A stretch of DNA of 64,000 nucleotides from Streptomyces sp. NBC_00433 (GTDB lineage: Bacteria; Actinomycetota; Actinomycetes; Streptomycetales; Streptomycetaceae): NCBI GenBank assembly GCA_036015235.1, contig CP107926.1, positions 3,414,001-3,478,000 of the forward strand, written 5' to 3'. Position numbers and translations under genes: made by a program. Shown in pieces: positions 16,470 through 25,424 of this stretch. The notes beneath the pieces are model-generated. The model had not been told where the DNA came from. It ran no database searches and saw only the letters and a list, made by a program, of their open reading frames with translations. How positions within the stretch are numbered: position 1 is the stretch's first letter; the number at the start of each line of letters is the position of its first letter.

Positions 16470-19400
16470 TCACTCCACGATGTGCCGGCCCTCTGGCCGG
16501 GCCGTGCAGGCGGCGCGGAAGGCGCAATGCGTGCAGTGCTGGCCGGCGGCCGGGGTGAAGCGCTCGTCCAGCACCCGGCCGGCGGCGGTGGCGAGCAGCT
16601 CCTCCGCCCACTCCCCCGCCAGCGGTTCCTGCCGCTGCACCGCCGGCAGGGCCTCGCCGCCCTCGCGGCGGGTCGCGCCCAGCCGCAGCTGCACCAGCTC
16701 CGCACCGCCAGGCGACGGCGGCCGGTCGCCGAAGAGCGGGTCGACGGCGCCCTCCCGTACGGCCAGCTGGTAGACCGCCAGCTGCGGGTGGTGGGCCACC
16801 TGGTCGGCGGTGGGCTTGCTGCGGCCGGTCTTGAAGTCCACGACATAGGCCGCGCCCTGCGCGTCCGTCTCGACCCGGTCCATGCTGCCGCGGATGCGGA
16901 TGCGGGCGTCGCCCGCGGCAAGGGTGACGTCGAAGTCGTGCTCGGTGGCGACCGGGGTGCGGCCGCGCTCCATGACATGCCAGCGCAGGAAGCGCTCCAG
17001 GGCGGCGCGCGCGTTGTCCTTCTCCTGCCGGGACTTCCAGGGCGCGTCGAAGGCGAGCGCGTCCCATACGGAGTCCAGCCGGGCCATCAGCACGTCGAGA
17101 TCGGCCGGGGCGCGGCCCGAGGCGACCTCGTCGGCCAGTACGTGCACGACGTTGCCGAAGCCCTGGGCGGCGGTGGCGGGCGGTTCCGCCTTGACCTCGC
17201 GGCCCAGGAACCACTGGAGGGCGCAGGTGTTGGCGAGCTGGTCCAGGGCGCTGCCCGACAGCGCCACCGGCTGGTCGCGGTCCCGCAGCGGCACCGCGGA
17301 GGCGGTCGGCTCGTACAGGCCCCACCAGCGGTCCGGGTGCGCTGCCGGGACCAGCGGGTGGCCGTCGTCGTTCAGCGCGGCGAGGCGGGCCAGCCGGTGG
17401 GCCGCGGCCTCGCGCAGCGCCGGCGAGGCCGCCGGGTCGACGGTGGTCGCGCGCAGCTCCGCGACCAGTGCGGCGACCGCCAGCGGGCGGCGGGGGCGGT
17501 GCGACACGTCCTGCGGCGCGACCCCCAGCTCCGCCAGGAAGCGGGACGGCTGGTCGCCGTCGTCCGCCGCGGCCTTCACGGCCGTGACCAGCAGGCGCTC
17601 GCTCGCGCGGGTCGCGGCGACGTAGAAGAGCCGGCGCTCCTCGGCGAGCAGCGCGCCCTGGCTCAGCGGCGGGGCGATGCCGTCCCGCCCGATCCGGTCC
17701 GCCTCCAGGAGCGAGCCGCGGCGCCGCAGGTCGGGCCATACGCCTTCCTGCACGCCCGCCACCACGACCAGGCGCCACTCCAGGCCCTTCGCGCGGTGCG
17801 CGGTCATCAGCTGCACGGCGTCAGGACGTACGGTCCTGCCGCCCAGCGTGTCCGCCGCGATGTCCTGGGCGGACAGCTCCTCCAGGAAGTTCAGGGCGCC
17901 GCGGCCGCCGGTGCGCTCCTCCGCGCGGGCGGCGGTCTCGAACAGCGCGCACACCGCGTCGAGGTCCCGGTCCGCGTTGCGGCCCGCCGCGCCGCCGCGC
18001 AGGGCGGCCCGCTCCAGGCGGGCCGACCACGGGGTGCCGTTCCACAACGTCCACAGGGCGTCCTCCGCGGTGCCGCCGCCCGCCAGGGTGTCGCGGGCCG
18101 CCCGCAGCAGCGCGCCCACGCGGCGGGCGCCGCGGGAGTACGACGGGTCGTGGGCCACCAGCCGCTCCGGCTGGGAGACGGCCTCCGCGATCAGCACGTC
18201 CGACGGGCGTGGCACTGCCACGCCCGTCGCGCGCTCTTCCTCGCGCAGTGCCCTGCCCAGGCGGCGCAGATCGGCGGCGTCCATCCCGCCGAGGGGCGAC
18301 GCCAACAGGGTCAGCGCTTCCTCGACGCTGACCCTGACCTCCGCCGAGTCCGGCCCCGGGCCGCCGGGGAGGCCCTGCACGTCCCCGGGCGCCCGGGGGG
18401 ACGCGGAAGAAAGTCCTTCGGCTGACGCCAACGGCCCTGCCGGGCCCGGCTCTCCCGAGGCCTCGTCGGGCGGCCCGCCGTCCTCCGACCCCGCGGCACC
18501 GGGGAGCCCCCGCGAAGACGACTTCCCGGGTGCCCGGGAGGACGCGGAGAAAAGATTCTCGGCTGACCCACCGAGCCGCGCCGAGGCCGCCTCGCCCGAG
18601 GGCTGCTCGCCCAGGGCTGGCTCGTCCGGGCCTGGACCCTCCGGGGGCTCGGCTGGTGGCCCGGGGGGCGGGAGGAGGGAGGTGGCCGAGACGTGGAGGG
18701 CCAGGAGGAGGGGGGTCAGGGCCGGGTCGGTGTGGAGGGGGGTGGTGGACGGGGGGAGGTCGGTGGGGACGCCGGCGGAGGTCAGGGCGCGGCGGAGGGG
18801 GGCGAGGGCGGCGGTCGTGCGGGTGAGGACGGCAATCGTGTGCCAGGCGAGGCCGTCTTCGAGGTGGGCGCGGCGCAGGGTGTCGGCGATGGACTCGACC
18901 TCGGCGCCCGCGGTCGGGTAGGTGCGGACGGCGACGGTGCCGCCCTTGGCCTCCGCCGTCAGGGCGCGGTGGGCGCGGACCGCGGCCGCGGGGAGCCGGG
19001 GCAGCGGCATGCGGGCGGTGAGCTGGCGGGTGGCGGCCAGCAGGTCGGCGCGGGACCGCCGGGAGACGCGCAGGACACGGACGTCCGCCGCCGTCCCGTC
19101 CCGCCGGGGGAATTGCTCGGGGAAGCCGAGGATGCCGTTGATGTCGGCGCCGCGGAAGGCGTAGACGGACTGGTCGGGGTCGCCGAAGGCGACCAGGGTG
19201 CGGCCCTGCCCGGCGAGGGCGCGCAGCAGCCGCACCTGGGCCGGGTCGGTGTCCTGGTACTCGTCGACGTAGACCGCGTCGTAGCGCCGGGTCAGCTCCT
19301 GGTGGACCTCGGGCCGCCGGGCGAGCAGCACGGCCCGATGCACCAGCTCCGTGTAGTCGACCATCCCGCCCAGCTCCGTGACCTCCAGGTATTCATCGAG

Positions 19401-20039
19401 GAAGGCGGCCGCCGCGGTCCAGTCGGGCCGGCCGATGCGGTGGGCGAAGTCGGCGAGCGCGGCCGGGCCGAGGCCCAGTGCGCGGCTGCGGGCCAGCACC
19501 GCGCGCACCTCGTCGGCGAAGCCCCTCGTGGTGAGCGCGGCCCGCAGGTCGTCGGGCCAGCGCACCCGGCCGCGGCCTTCCCGCTCAAGCGCCGCCTGGC
19601 CGGCCAGCAGCTCGCGGACCAGCAGGTCCTGCTCGGGTCCCGACAGCAGCCTGACCGGCTCCTGGAAGTCCTCGGCGGGCTGGTGCTCGCGGACCAGGGC
19701 GTAGCAGAAGGAGTGGAAGGTGCTCGCCGTGAGCCCGCCGAGGCCGCGCGCGGCCATCCGGTCGCGCAGGTCGACCGCGGCCCTGCGGCTGAAGGTGAGG
19801 ACCAGGATCCTTTCCGGCGCGGTGCCGCCCCGCACCCTGGCCAGCACCGATTCGATCAGCGTGGTCGTCTTCCCGGTGCCGGGTCCCGCGAGCACCAGCA
19901 GCGGTCCGTCCCGGTGCTCAACCACCGCCCGCTGTGCCGCGTCCAGCACAGGGGGCGCCACGGGCGCGGGCGGCGTCCGCAGCAGCCGGTAGCCGACGGC
20001 CGCGGAGGCCGCCGGGGCGGGAGGGGAAGACAGGATCAC
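16470..20039 (-). CDS. UvrD-type helicase with RecB-like nuclease domain (AdnA-like)
   Basis: A protein of about 1,189 residues. The motor shows LAGPGTGKTTTLIE (Walker A), LTFSRRAAVDLRDR, VDEYQDTDPAQVRLL, GDPDQSVYAFRGA and LMTAHRAKGLEWRLV. The C-terminal nuclease has GSMDRVE, VVDFKTGR and the cysteines CTHCAFRAAC of the iron-sulfur-binding AddB/AdnA-type domain. It corresponds to AdnA (Rv3202c). About 110 residues near 453-565 are a Pro/Gly/Ser-rich insertion with two related SAE-x-L/F-x-SAS-x-RAPG units, absent from the conserved core. The start GTG at 20039 has no clear SD and is uncertain. Confidence 0.9.
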   Translation of the reverse strand: MILSSPPAPAASAAVGYRLLRTPPAPVAPPVLDAAQRAVVEHRDGPLLVLAGPGTGKTTTLIESVLARVRGGTAPERILVLTFSRRAAVDLRDRMAARGLGGLTASTFHSFCYALVREHQPAEDFQEPVRLLSGPEQDLLVRELLAGQAALEREGRGRVRWPDDLRAALTTRGFADEVRAVLARSRALGLGPAALADFAHRIGRPDWTAAAAFLDEYLEVTELGGMVDYTELVHRAVLLARRPEVHQELTRRYDAVYVDEYQDTDPAQVRLLRALAGQGRTLVAFGDPDQSVYAFRGADINGILGFPEQFPRRDGTAADVRVLRVSRRSRADLLAATRQLTARMPLPRLPAAAVRAHRALTAEAKGGTVAVRTYPTAGAEVESIADTLRRAHLEDGLAWHTIAVLTRTTAALAPLRRALTSAGVPTDLPPSTTPLHTDPALTPLLLALHVSATSLLPPPGPPAEPPEGPGPDEPALGEQPSGEAASARLGGSAENLFSASSRAPGKSSSRGLPGAAGSEDGGPPDEASGEPGPAGPLASAEGLSSASPRAPGDVQGLPGGPGPDSAEVRVSVEEALTLLASPLGGMDAADLRRLGRALREEERATGVAVPRPSDVLIAEAVSQPERLVAHDPSYSRGARRVGALLRAARDTLAGGGTAEDALWTLWNGTPWSARLERAALRGGAAGRNADRDLDAVCALFETAARAEERTGGRGALNFLEELSAQDIAADTLGGRTVRPDAVQLMTAHRAKGLEWRLVVVAGVQEGVWPDLRRRGSLLEADRIGRDGIAPPLSQGALLAEERRLFYVAATRASERLLVTAVKAAADDGDQPSRFLAELGVAPQDVSHRPRRPLAVAALVAELRATTVDPAASPALREAAAHRLARLAALNDDGHPLVPAAHPDRWWGLYEPTASAVPLRDRDQPVALSGSALDQLANTCALQWFLGREVKAEPPATAAQGFGNVVHVLADEVASGRAPADLDVLMARLDSVWDALAFDAPWKSRQEKDNARAALERFLRWHVMERGRTPVATEHDFDVTLAAGDARIRIRGSMDRVETDAQGAAYVVDFKTGRSKPTADQVAHHPQLAVYQLAVREGAVDPLFGDRPPSPGGAELVQLRLGATRREGGEALPAVQRQEPLAGEWAEELLATAAGRVLDERFTPAAGQHCTHCAFRAACTARPEGRHIVE

Positions 20040-20241
20040 GTGGTTCGCCGGTTCTTCGGAGGCTTGAGCGATGGTGCGGTCGCGGAGGCGGGTTCGGCCC
20101 CGGGCGGGGCTCGCCCGACGCTACGCCGTGCCCCCCGCGCGCCGCAGGCGCCCCCCGGACACGCCGGACACTCCGTACGGGGCGCGGATGCCGTGCGCGG
20201 GCCCCGGATGGCGGAAGCTGGAGGGCATGACTTTCCGGCCC

Positions 20242-20613
20242 TCAGCCGTCGGCGGCGCCGTCCGCGCCCGGCGTGCGCCCGTCCCAGCGCGCCAGGCGCA
20301 TGTCGACCCGCGGTATGTGGCCCTCGGTGGCGGGTCCCGCGGTCCGCAGCGGTGTGCCCTCGGCGCGGTAGGCGTCCAGCGCGCCCAGCTCGTGGCCGGG
20401 CAGCAGGACACCGTCGGCCCGCACCACGCGCCACCACGGCACCCCGCTGCCGTACAGCGCGAGCACCCGGCCGACCTGCCGCGGGCCGCCCTCGCCGAGC
20501 CATTCGGCGATGTCGCCGTAGCTCATCACCCGCCCGGCCGGGATCAGGTCGACCGTGTCGAGCACGCGCTCCGCGTAGTCACCGGGTGCGCCGGGGTCGT
20601 CTTCCTCGCTCAT
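20242..20613 (-). CDS. Alkyltransferase-like (ATL) protein, MGMT fold with Trp at the active site
   Basis: A 123-residue protein with the DNA-binding domain of O6-methylguanine-DNA methyltransferases: VLDTVDLIPAGRVMSYGDIAEWLG and QVGRVL. The active-site PCHRV motif reads PWWRV, so the alkyl-accepting cysteine is replaced by tryptophan. That is the signature of ATL proteins, which bind and flag bulky O6-alkylguanine for nucleotide excision repair without removing the alkyl group. ATG 20613 is taken because GGCAGG lies 9 nt upstream; ATG 20622 is possible. It lies upstream of the adnA-like gene in the same direction. Confidence 0.88.
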   Translation of the reverse strand: MSEEDDPGAPGDYAERVLDTVDLIPAGRVMSYGDIAEWLGEGGPRQVGRVLALYGSGVPWWRVVRADGVLLPGHELGALDAYRAEGTPLRTAGPATEGHIPRVDMRLARWDGRTPGADGAADG

Positions 20614-20702
20614 CCGGCCCATCCTGCCGCAGACCACCGACACCGGGGGGTTCCGGTGCCATCCGGACAGCGCTCGTGCCACCATCGTCCCGGCGGTGAC
20701 TG

Positions 20703-23700
20703 GTGATACGAGATCAAGAAGAGACCGAAGCGGATCAGCCGGGCGCGGACAAGGCCGGAGGGGCCTCCCGCGCCCGTAAAGCGCTGCCCGCGCCCGCCGG
20801 CGGCGACGCCGCGGACCGCACCGCCCGCGGCAAGGACGGCACGACGGGCGGTCCCAGGGGCAGCTCGAAGAACGGCGCAAGGGGCAAGGCCGACGCGATG
20901 AACGACGCCGACGGCGACGCGGACGACCGCGGCAGGGGCGCCGCCGGATCCGGCGGCAGGAACGGCGGGACGGGCGGGACCGACGGCGCGCGCCCCGGCG
21001 CGAACGGCGAACCGCCCACCGGCGGGAACGGCGGCAAACCACCTCCCGCCACGCAGGACACCGGCGGCAAGCCGCCTCCCGGCGCGAAGGGCAGCGAACC
21101 GCCCCCCGCCGCACCGAGCACCGGCGGCGAACCGCCCGCCACCGCGTATCCCGAAGGGAAGGGCGGCGAGCCGCGCACCGGCTCGCATCTGAGCCCGGAC
21201 GCCGACACGACCGCCGACGGGCACACCCACACCGTCGTCCCGGAACCGGAACCGGAACCCGAGCCGGGGCCGGGGCCCGGCCCCACCCCGGTCGCCGTCG
21301 ACGAACCGCTGCTCGCCGCCCGGGTGCACCGGCCCGCCGACCTGATGCGGTTCCTCTTCGGGCTGCTCGGCATCGCCGTCGTGCTGGCCGTCGCGGGCTT
21401 CGCGCACGCCACGACGACCGGCCTCGAAACGGACATCACCAAGGGCACCGACCACGCGCCCGACGCGCTCGCGTCGTTCGCCGGCCTGACGGCGAGCATC
21501 GCGGTGCTGATCGTGCCGGTCGCCTTCGCGATCGAGCGGCTGGCCAAACGGGACGGGCTGCGTATCGCCGACGGTGTGCTCGCCGCCGTCCTGGCGCACG
21601 GCACGGCCCTCGCCACCGACCTGTGGGTGACCAATTCGGCGCCGGGACCGATCCGCGACGCGCTCACCCACAACGCGCCGTCCGGCACCGGCATGACCGA
21701 CCCCGTGCACGGGTATCTGGCGCCGGTCATCGCGTACGTCACGGCGGTCGGCATGGCGCGGCGCCCGCGCTGGCGGGTGGCGCTGTGGTTCGTGCTGCTG
21801 CTCGACGCCTTCGCGGTGCTGGTCGGGGGCTACACGACGCCGTTCTCGATCGCGGTGACCGTGCTGATCGGCTGGACCGTCGCCTACGGCACGGTCTACG
21901 CGGTGGGCTCGCCGAACGTGCGGCCCACCGGGCGGCAGCTGCTCGCCGGGCTGCGCCGGGTGGGTTTCAGCGCGCAGACCGCCCGCCGGGTGCAGGAGGA
22001 CGGCCCGGAGACCCCGGACTCCGACCGCGGGCGCGGCTATCTGGTCACCCTGGAGGACGGGCCGCCGCTGGACGTCACCGTGGTGGACCGCGAGCAGCAG
22101 GCGCAGGGCTTCTTCTACCGGGCCTGGCGGCGGCTGTCCCTGGTCGGCGGCATCACCCAGCGGCGCTCCCTGCTGTCGCTGCGCCAGGCGCTGGAGCAGG
22201 AGGCACTGCTCGCCTACGCGGCGATCGCCGCGGGCGCGAACGCCCCGAAGCTCATCGCCACCTCGGAGCTGGGCCCGGACGCGGTCATGCTGGTCTACGA
22301 GCACATCGGCGGCCGGCGTCTCGACGCGCTGACCGACGACGAGATCACCGACACATTGCTGCGGGAGTCCTGGACGCAGGTGCGGGCGCTCCAGTCGCGG
22401 CGGATCGCGCACCGTCGGCTGGTCGGCGAGTCGCTGCTGGTGGACGGGTCGGGGCGGGTCTTCCTGACCGACCTGCGCGGCGGCGAGATCGCGGCGGGGG
22501 ACATCGTGCTGCGGATGGACGTGGCGCAGCTGCTGACGACCATGGCGCTGCGGGTCGGCCCGGAGCGGGCGGTGGCGTCCGCGGTGGCGGTGCTCGGCCC
22601 CGACGCGGTGGCCAACTCGCTGCCGCTGCTCCAGCCGATCGCGCTCAGCCGCGCCACCCGCGCGCAGCTCAAGCATCTGGCCAGGGAGCGCGCCCAGCGG
22701 GAGCGCGAGGCGGTGCTCGCCGCTTCCGCCGCTGAGAAGCACGCACGCGACCTGAAGCGGGCCCAGGACTCGGCGGCCCGCGCGACGGCCGACGAGGACG
22801 GTGTGCCCGCCGACGCCGAGGGAGCCGAGGGGAAGGGCGAGGAGAAGGGCGTCTCCAAGGCCGAGCGCAAGGCGGAGAAGCGGGCCATAGAGGACGCGCT
22901 GGAGGAGGCCCGCGAGGAGGACCTGCTGTCGCGTATCCGGCAGCAGGTGCTGCTGATCCGCCCGCAGGCCCCGGTCGAGCCGGTCCGGCTGGAGCGCATC
23001 AAGCCGCGCACCCTGATCACGGTCATCGCCGGCGCCTTTGCCGCGTATTTCCTGCTGTCGCAGCTCAGCTCGGTGCCGATCGGGCATGCCATCGCCAATG
23101 CCGACTGGCGCTGGGCGGCGATCGCGGTGGCGGGGTCCGCGGCGAGCTATGTCGCGGCCGCGTGCGCCCTGGCCGGTTTCGTGCCCGAGCGGCTGTCGCT
23201 GCTGCGGACGGTGCAGGCGCAGATCGCCGGGTCGTTCGTGAAGCTGGTGGCGCCCGCCGCGGTCGGCGGGGTGGCGCTGAACACCCGCTATCTGCAGAAG
23301 GCCGGGGTGCGCCCCGGCCTGGCCGTGGCGAGTGTCGGCGCCTCGCAGCTGGTGGGCCTGGGCATGCACGTCCTGCTGCTGATGACCTTCGGCTTCATCA
23401 CCGGTACGGAGAAGACGCCGTCGCTGTCCCCGTCCCGTACGGTCATGGCGGGGCTGCTGACCGCGGGTGTGCTGGTGCTGGTGGTCACCGCGGTGCCCGC
23501 GCTGCGGAAGTTCGTGTCCACCCGGGTGCGGGCGCTGTTCGCCGGCGTGGTGCCGCGCATGCTGGACGTCCTGCAGCGGCCCGGCAAGCTGGCCACCGGC
23601 ATCGGCGGCACGCTGATGGTGACGGTCACCTTCGTGATCTGCCTGGACGGCTGTGTGCGGGCCTTCGGCGGGAATCTGAGCTACGCGGCCGTCGCCGTCG

Positions 23701-23915
23701 TCTTCCTCGCCGGCAATGCGCTGGGCTCGGCGGCCCCGACCCCCGGCGGTGTCGGCGCGGTCGAACTGGCGCTGACCGGTGGTCTGATCGCGGCGGGCCT
23801 GCCCAAGGAGGTGGCCACCCCGGCGGTGCTCTTCTTCCGGCTGCTGACCTTCTGGCTGCCGGTGCTGCCCGGCTGGCTGTCCTTCACGCAGCTCTCCCGC
23901 CGCGGCGAGCTGTAG
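20703..23915 (+). CDS. Large membrane protein: disordered N-terminus, kinase-like domain, LPG-synthase-type transmembrane domain
   Basis: A protein of 1,070 residues. Residues 1-200 are Gly/Pro/Glu-rich with GGKPPP and EPEPEP repeats. A membrane region of several helices follows (about 210-420). Residues 440-650 form a degenerate protein-kinase-like domain (LVYEHIGGRRLDAL, RRLVGESLLVDGSGRVFLTDL). Next come a charged coiled coil (660-750) and a C-terminal UPF0104 domain (765-1070; VGGVALNTRYLQKAGV, GSAAPTPGGVGAVE), the fold shared with the flippase part of MprF. It may sense or move a lipid, but the substrate is unknown. The GTG start at 20703 lacks a strong SD. It is divergent from the ATL gene. 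Confidence 0.85.
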   Translation: MIRDQEETEADQPGADKAGGASRARKALPAPAGGDAADRTARGKDGTTGGPRGSSKNGARGKADAMNDADGDADDRGRGAAGSGGRNGGTGGTDGARPGANGEPPTGGNGGKPPPATQDTGGKPPPGAKGSEPPPAAPSTGGEPPATAYPEGKGGEPRTGSHLSPDADTTADGHTHTVVPEPEPEPEPGPGPGPTPVAVDEPLLAARVHRPADLMRFLFGLLGIAVVLAVAGFAHATTTGLETDITKGTDHAPDALASFAGLTASIAVLIVPVAFAIERLAKRDGLRIADGVLAAVLAHGTALATDLWVTNSAPGPIRDALTHNAPSGTGMTDPVHGYLAPVIAYVTAVGMARRPRWRVALWFVLLLDAFAVLVGGYTTPFSIAVTVLIGWTVAYGTVYAVGSPNVRPTGRQLLAGLRRVGFSAQTARRVQEDGPETPDSDRGRGYLVTLEDGPPLDVTVVDREQQAQGFFYRAWRRLSLVGGITQRRSLLSLRQALEQEALLAYAAIAAGANAPKLIATSELGPDAVMLVYEHIGGRRLDALTDDEITDTLLRESWTQVRALQSRRIAHRRLVGESLLVDGSGRVFLTDLRGGEIAAGDIVLRMDVAQLLTTMALRVGPERAVASAVAVLGPDAVANSLPLLQPIALSRATRAQLKHLARERAQREREAVLAASAAEKHARDLKRAQDSAARATADEDGVPADAEGAEGKGEEKGVSKAERKAEKRAIEDALEEAREEDLLSRIRQQVLLIRPQAPVEPVRLERIKPRTLITVIAGAFAAYFLLSQLSSVPIGHAIANADWRWAAIAVAGSAASYVAAACALAGFVPERLSLLRTVQAQIAGSFVKLVAPAAVGGVALNTRYLQKAGVRPGLAVASVGASQLVGLGMHVLLLMTFGFITGTEKTPSLSPSRTVMAGLLTAGVLVLVVTAVPALRKFVSTRVRALFAGVVPRMLDVLQRPGKLATGIGGTLMVTVTFVICLDGCVRAFGGNLSYAAVAVVFLAGNALGSAAPTPGGVGAVELALTGGLIAAGLPKEVATPAVLFFRLLTFWLPVLPGWLSFTQLSRRGEL

Positions 23916-23943
23916 GCGCCGGAGGCACTGGAGGAACGGAAGA

Positions 23944-23973
23944 GGCCCGGGGGCGTCGAAACGCCCCCGGGCC
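23944..23973. terminator. Bidirectional terminator between convergent genes
   Basis: Perfect 13-bp stem GGCCCGGGGGCGT / ACGCCCCCGGGCC with loop CGAA. It separates the convergent kinase-flippase and FG-GAP genes. There is no U-tract, as is common in streptomycete terminators. Confidence 0.75.
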
Positions 23974-23998
23974 CGGGTGTCTCACCGCATCGGGCCGG

Positions 23999-24949
23999 TC
24001 AGAACAGGTAGTTGAAGACGCTCCAGCCGGTGCCGATCTGCTGCCGCGCTCCGAAAGGCGCCGCGGCGTTGCCCGTACCGGGGAAGAAGAACAGAGCGCC
24101 ACCGGTCCTGCGGGCGATCAGGTCGTACTTCCCGTCGGCGTTGTTGTCGCCGAGGCCGATGATCCGGTTGTAGACGTTCCAGCCGGAGCCGATCTTCACC
24201 CGGGAGGCGAACGGCGCCTTGTAGTTGCCGGTGCCCTTGTACAGGTACAGCCCGCCCGCGGAGTCACGCGCGACGATGTCGGCCTTGCCGTCGCCGGTGA
24301 GGTCGCCGAAGCCGGCGAGGTCACCGTAGATCTGCCAGCCGCCGCCGACCCTGACGCGGGAGGAGAAGCTGCCGTTGCTGTACGACAGGTACTCCCACAG
24401 CACGCCGCTGGTGTCGCGGGCGAGCAGATCGGGGTTGGCGGCGCCGCCCAGGTTGCCCGGTGTGACGAAGGCGTTGTAGCCCTTCCAGCCGCTGCTGACG
24501 ACGGTGCCGGCGCTCGACGAGCCGCCGTAGATGCGCAGTTGGGTGCCGAAGCGGGCGTAGACGTTGACCTTCTCGGTGTTGGCCGAGTTGATCTTGAAGA
24601 ACGCGGTGGCGCCCCCCAGGTCCGTGCCGGTCCTCTTCTTCGCGCCGAAGCCGCCCTTCGCGTTCGGCGGGTAGTCCCAGATGTTGCCGGCCGAGTCGCG
24701 GCCGTCGATGCCGAACATCCAGGTGCTGCCCGCGGCCGCGGTGTCGTCCGCCGTGGAGAACGCGGTTCTGCCGTGCTGCGGTGCGGAGTTCAGAGTGGCG
24801 CCGCTGCCCGCGGCGAGCGTCCCGGTGCCGCCGCCGCTCGCGCTTGCCGCCACTGTCGTGCCGAGCGTCAGCGCGAGCGCGCCCGCGGCCACAGCCACGG
24901 CCTTCGCTCTGATGCCGCGTCCGGAGCCACGACGGTCATGCCTTTTCAC
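23999..24949 (-). CDS. Secreted FG-GAP/VCBS repeat protein
   Basis: A 316-residue protein with a long basic signal peptide (VKRHDRRGSGRGIRAKAV then an Ala/Leu core and ASA cleavage site). Several FG-GAP-type beta-propeller blades follow, for example GDLTGDGKADIVARDSAGGLYLYKGTG and GDNNADGKYDLIAR, with Asp-rich calcium-binding loops. Such domains appear in secreted streptomycete proteins alone or attached to hydrolases; no catalytic domain is seen here, so the role is unknown. GTG 24949 was chosen because GGGGGA lies 7 nt upstream and the signal peptide then begins correctly. It is convergent with the preceding gene. Confidence 0.85.
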   Translation of the reverse strand: MKRHDRRGSGRGIRAKAVAVAAGALALTLGTTVAASASGGGTGTLAAGSGATLNSAPQHGRTAFSTADDTAAAGSTWMFGIDGRDSAGNIWDYPPNAKGGFGAKKRTGTDLGGATAFFKINSANTEKVNVYARFGTQLRIYGGSSSAGTVVSSGWKGYNAFVTPGNLGGAANPDLLARDTSGVLWEYLSYSNGSFSSRVRVGGGWQIYGDLAGFGDLTGDGKADIVARDSAGGLYLYKGTGNYKAPFASRVKIGSGWNVYNRIIGLGDNNADGKYDLIARRTGGALFFFPGTGNAAAPFGARQQIGTGWSVFNYLF

Positions 24950-25081
24950 CTGTAGTCCCCCTTGGAATAGGTGATGTCGGTGCTGCGCCTTGATACGGGA
25001 GTTCCCGAACAAGACGCTTGACGCTATCGCGTCGTGTTCACCGGACCGCGGGTGAAACGTCATCGCCGTGTCACAGTTCTG

Positions 25082-25334
25082 TCATCGATGCCGGACCGCG
25101 GCCGCATCCCGGCGGAACAGCGCGGTCCGCAGGAAGGCCACGCCGAACAGCGCCGACTCGGGGGGCTCTTCCCGCATCCGGCGCAGTTCGGCCTCTGCCA
25201 GGTCGGAGGAGATCAGGCGCGGCGATTCCGGCGTGTAGGCGAGGCCCGCCGGGGGCGACGGCCTCCGGTCCGGAGGCGAAGAGCCCGTCCAGGAGCGCGA
25301 GGACGCCTTCGACGGTACGTACGGTCCGGTCCAT
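25082..25334 (-). pseudogene. Probable remnant of a SAM-dependent methyltransferase gene
   Basis: Two coding fragments in different frames abut. The first, from ATG 25334, reads MDRTVRTVEGVLALLDGLFASG. The second, ending at 25082, includes GLAYTPESPRLISSDL and ELRRMREEPPESALFGVAF, resembling the C-terminal end of a class I methyltransferase. The central SAM-binding part (about 150-200 residues) is missing and the join is out of frame. This suggests an internal deletion plus frameshift in a gene that once lay beside moeZ. Family identity comes from memory of the C-terminal pattern and is tentative. The remainder of 24950-25424 shows no other gene. Confidence 0.5.
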
Positions 25335-25424
25335 CCGGCCTCCCCTTTCGGCCGGGACCGATCGTAGGCGCGCAGCACGAAGGCGGGCCGCAGCGGTTCG
25401 CCGCGGCCCGCCTTCCGGGCCGGT

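Noticed and set aside
16383-20699. Long plus-strand ORFs opposite the AdnA-like gene
   Set aside because: Same shadow effect; no domain or SD support.
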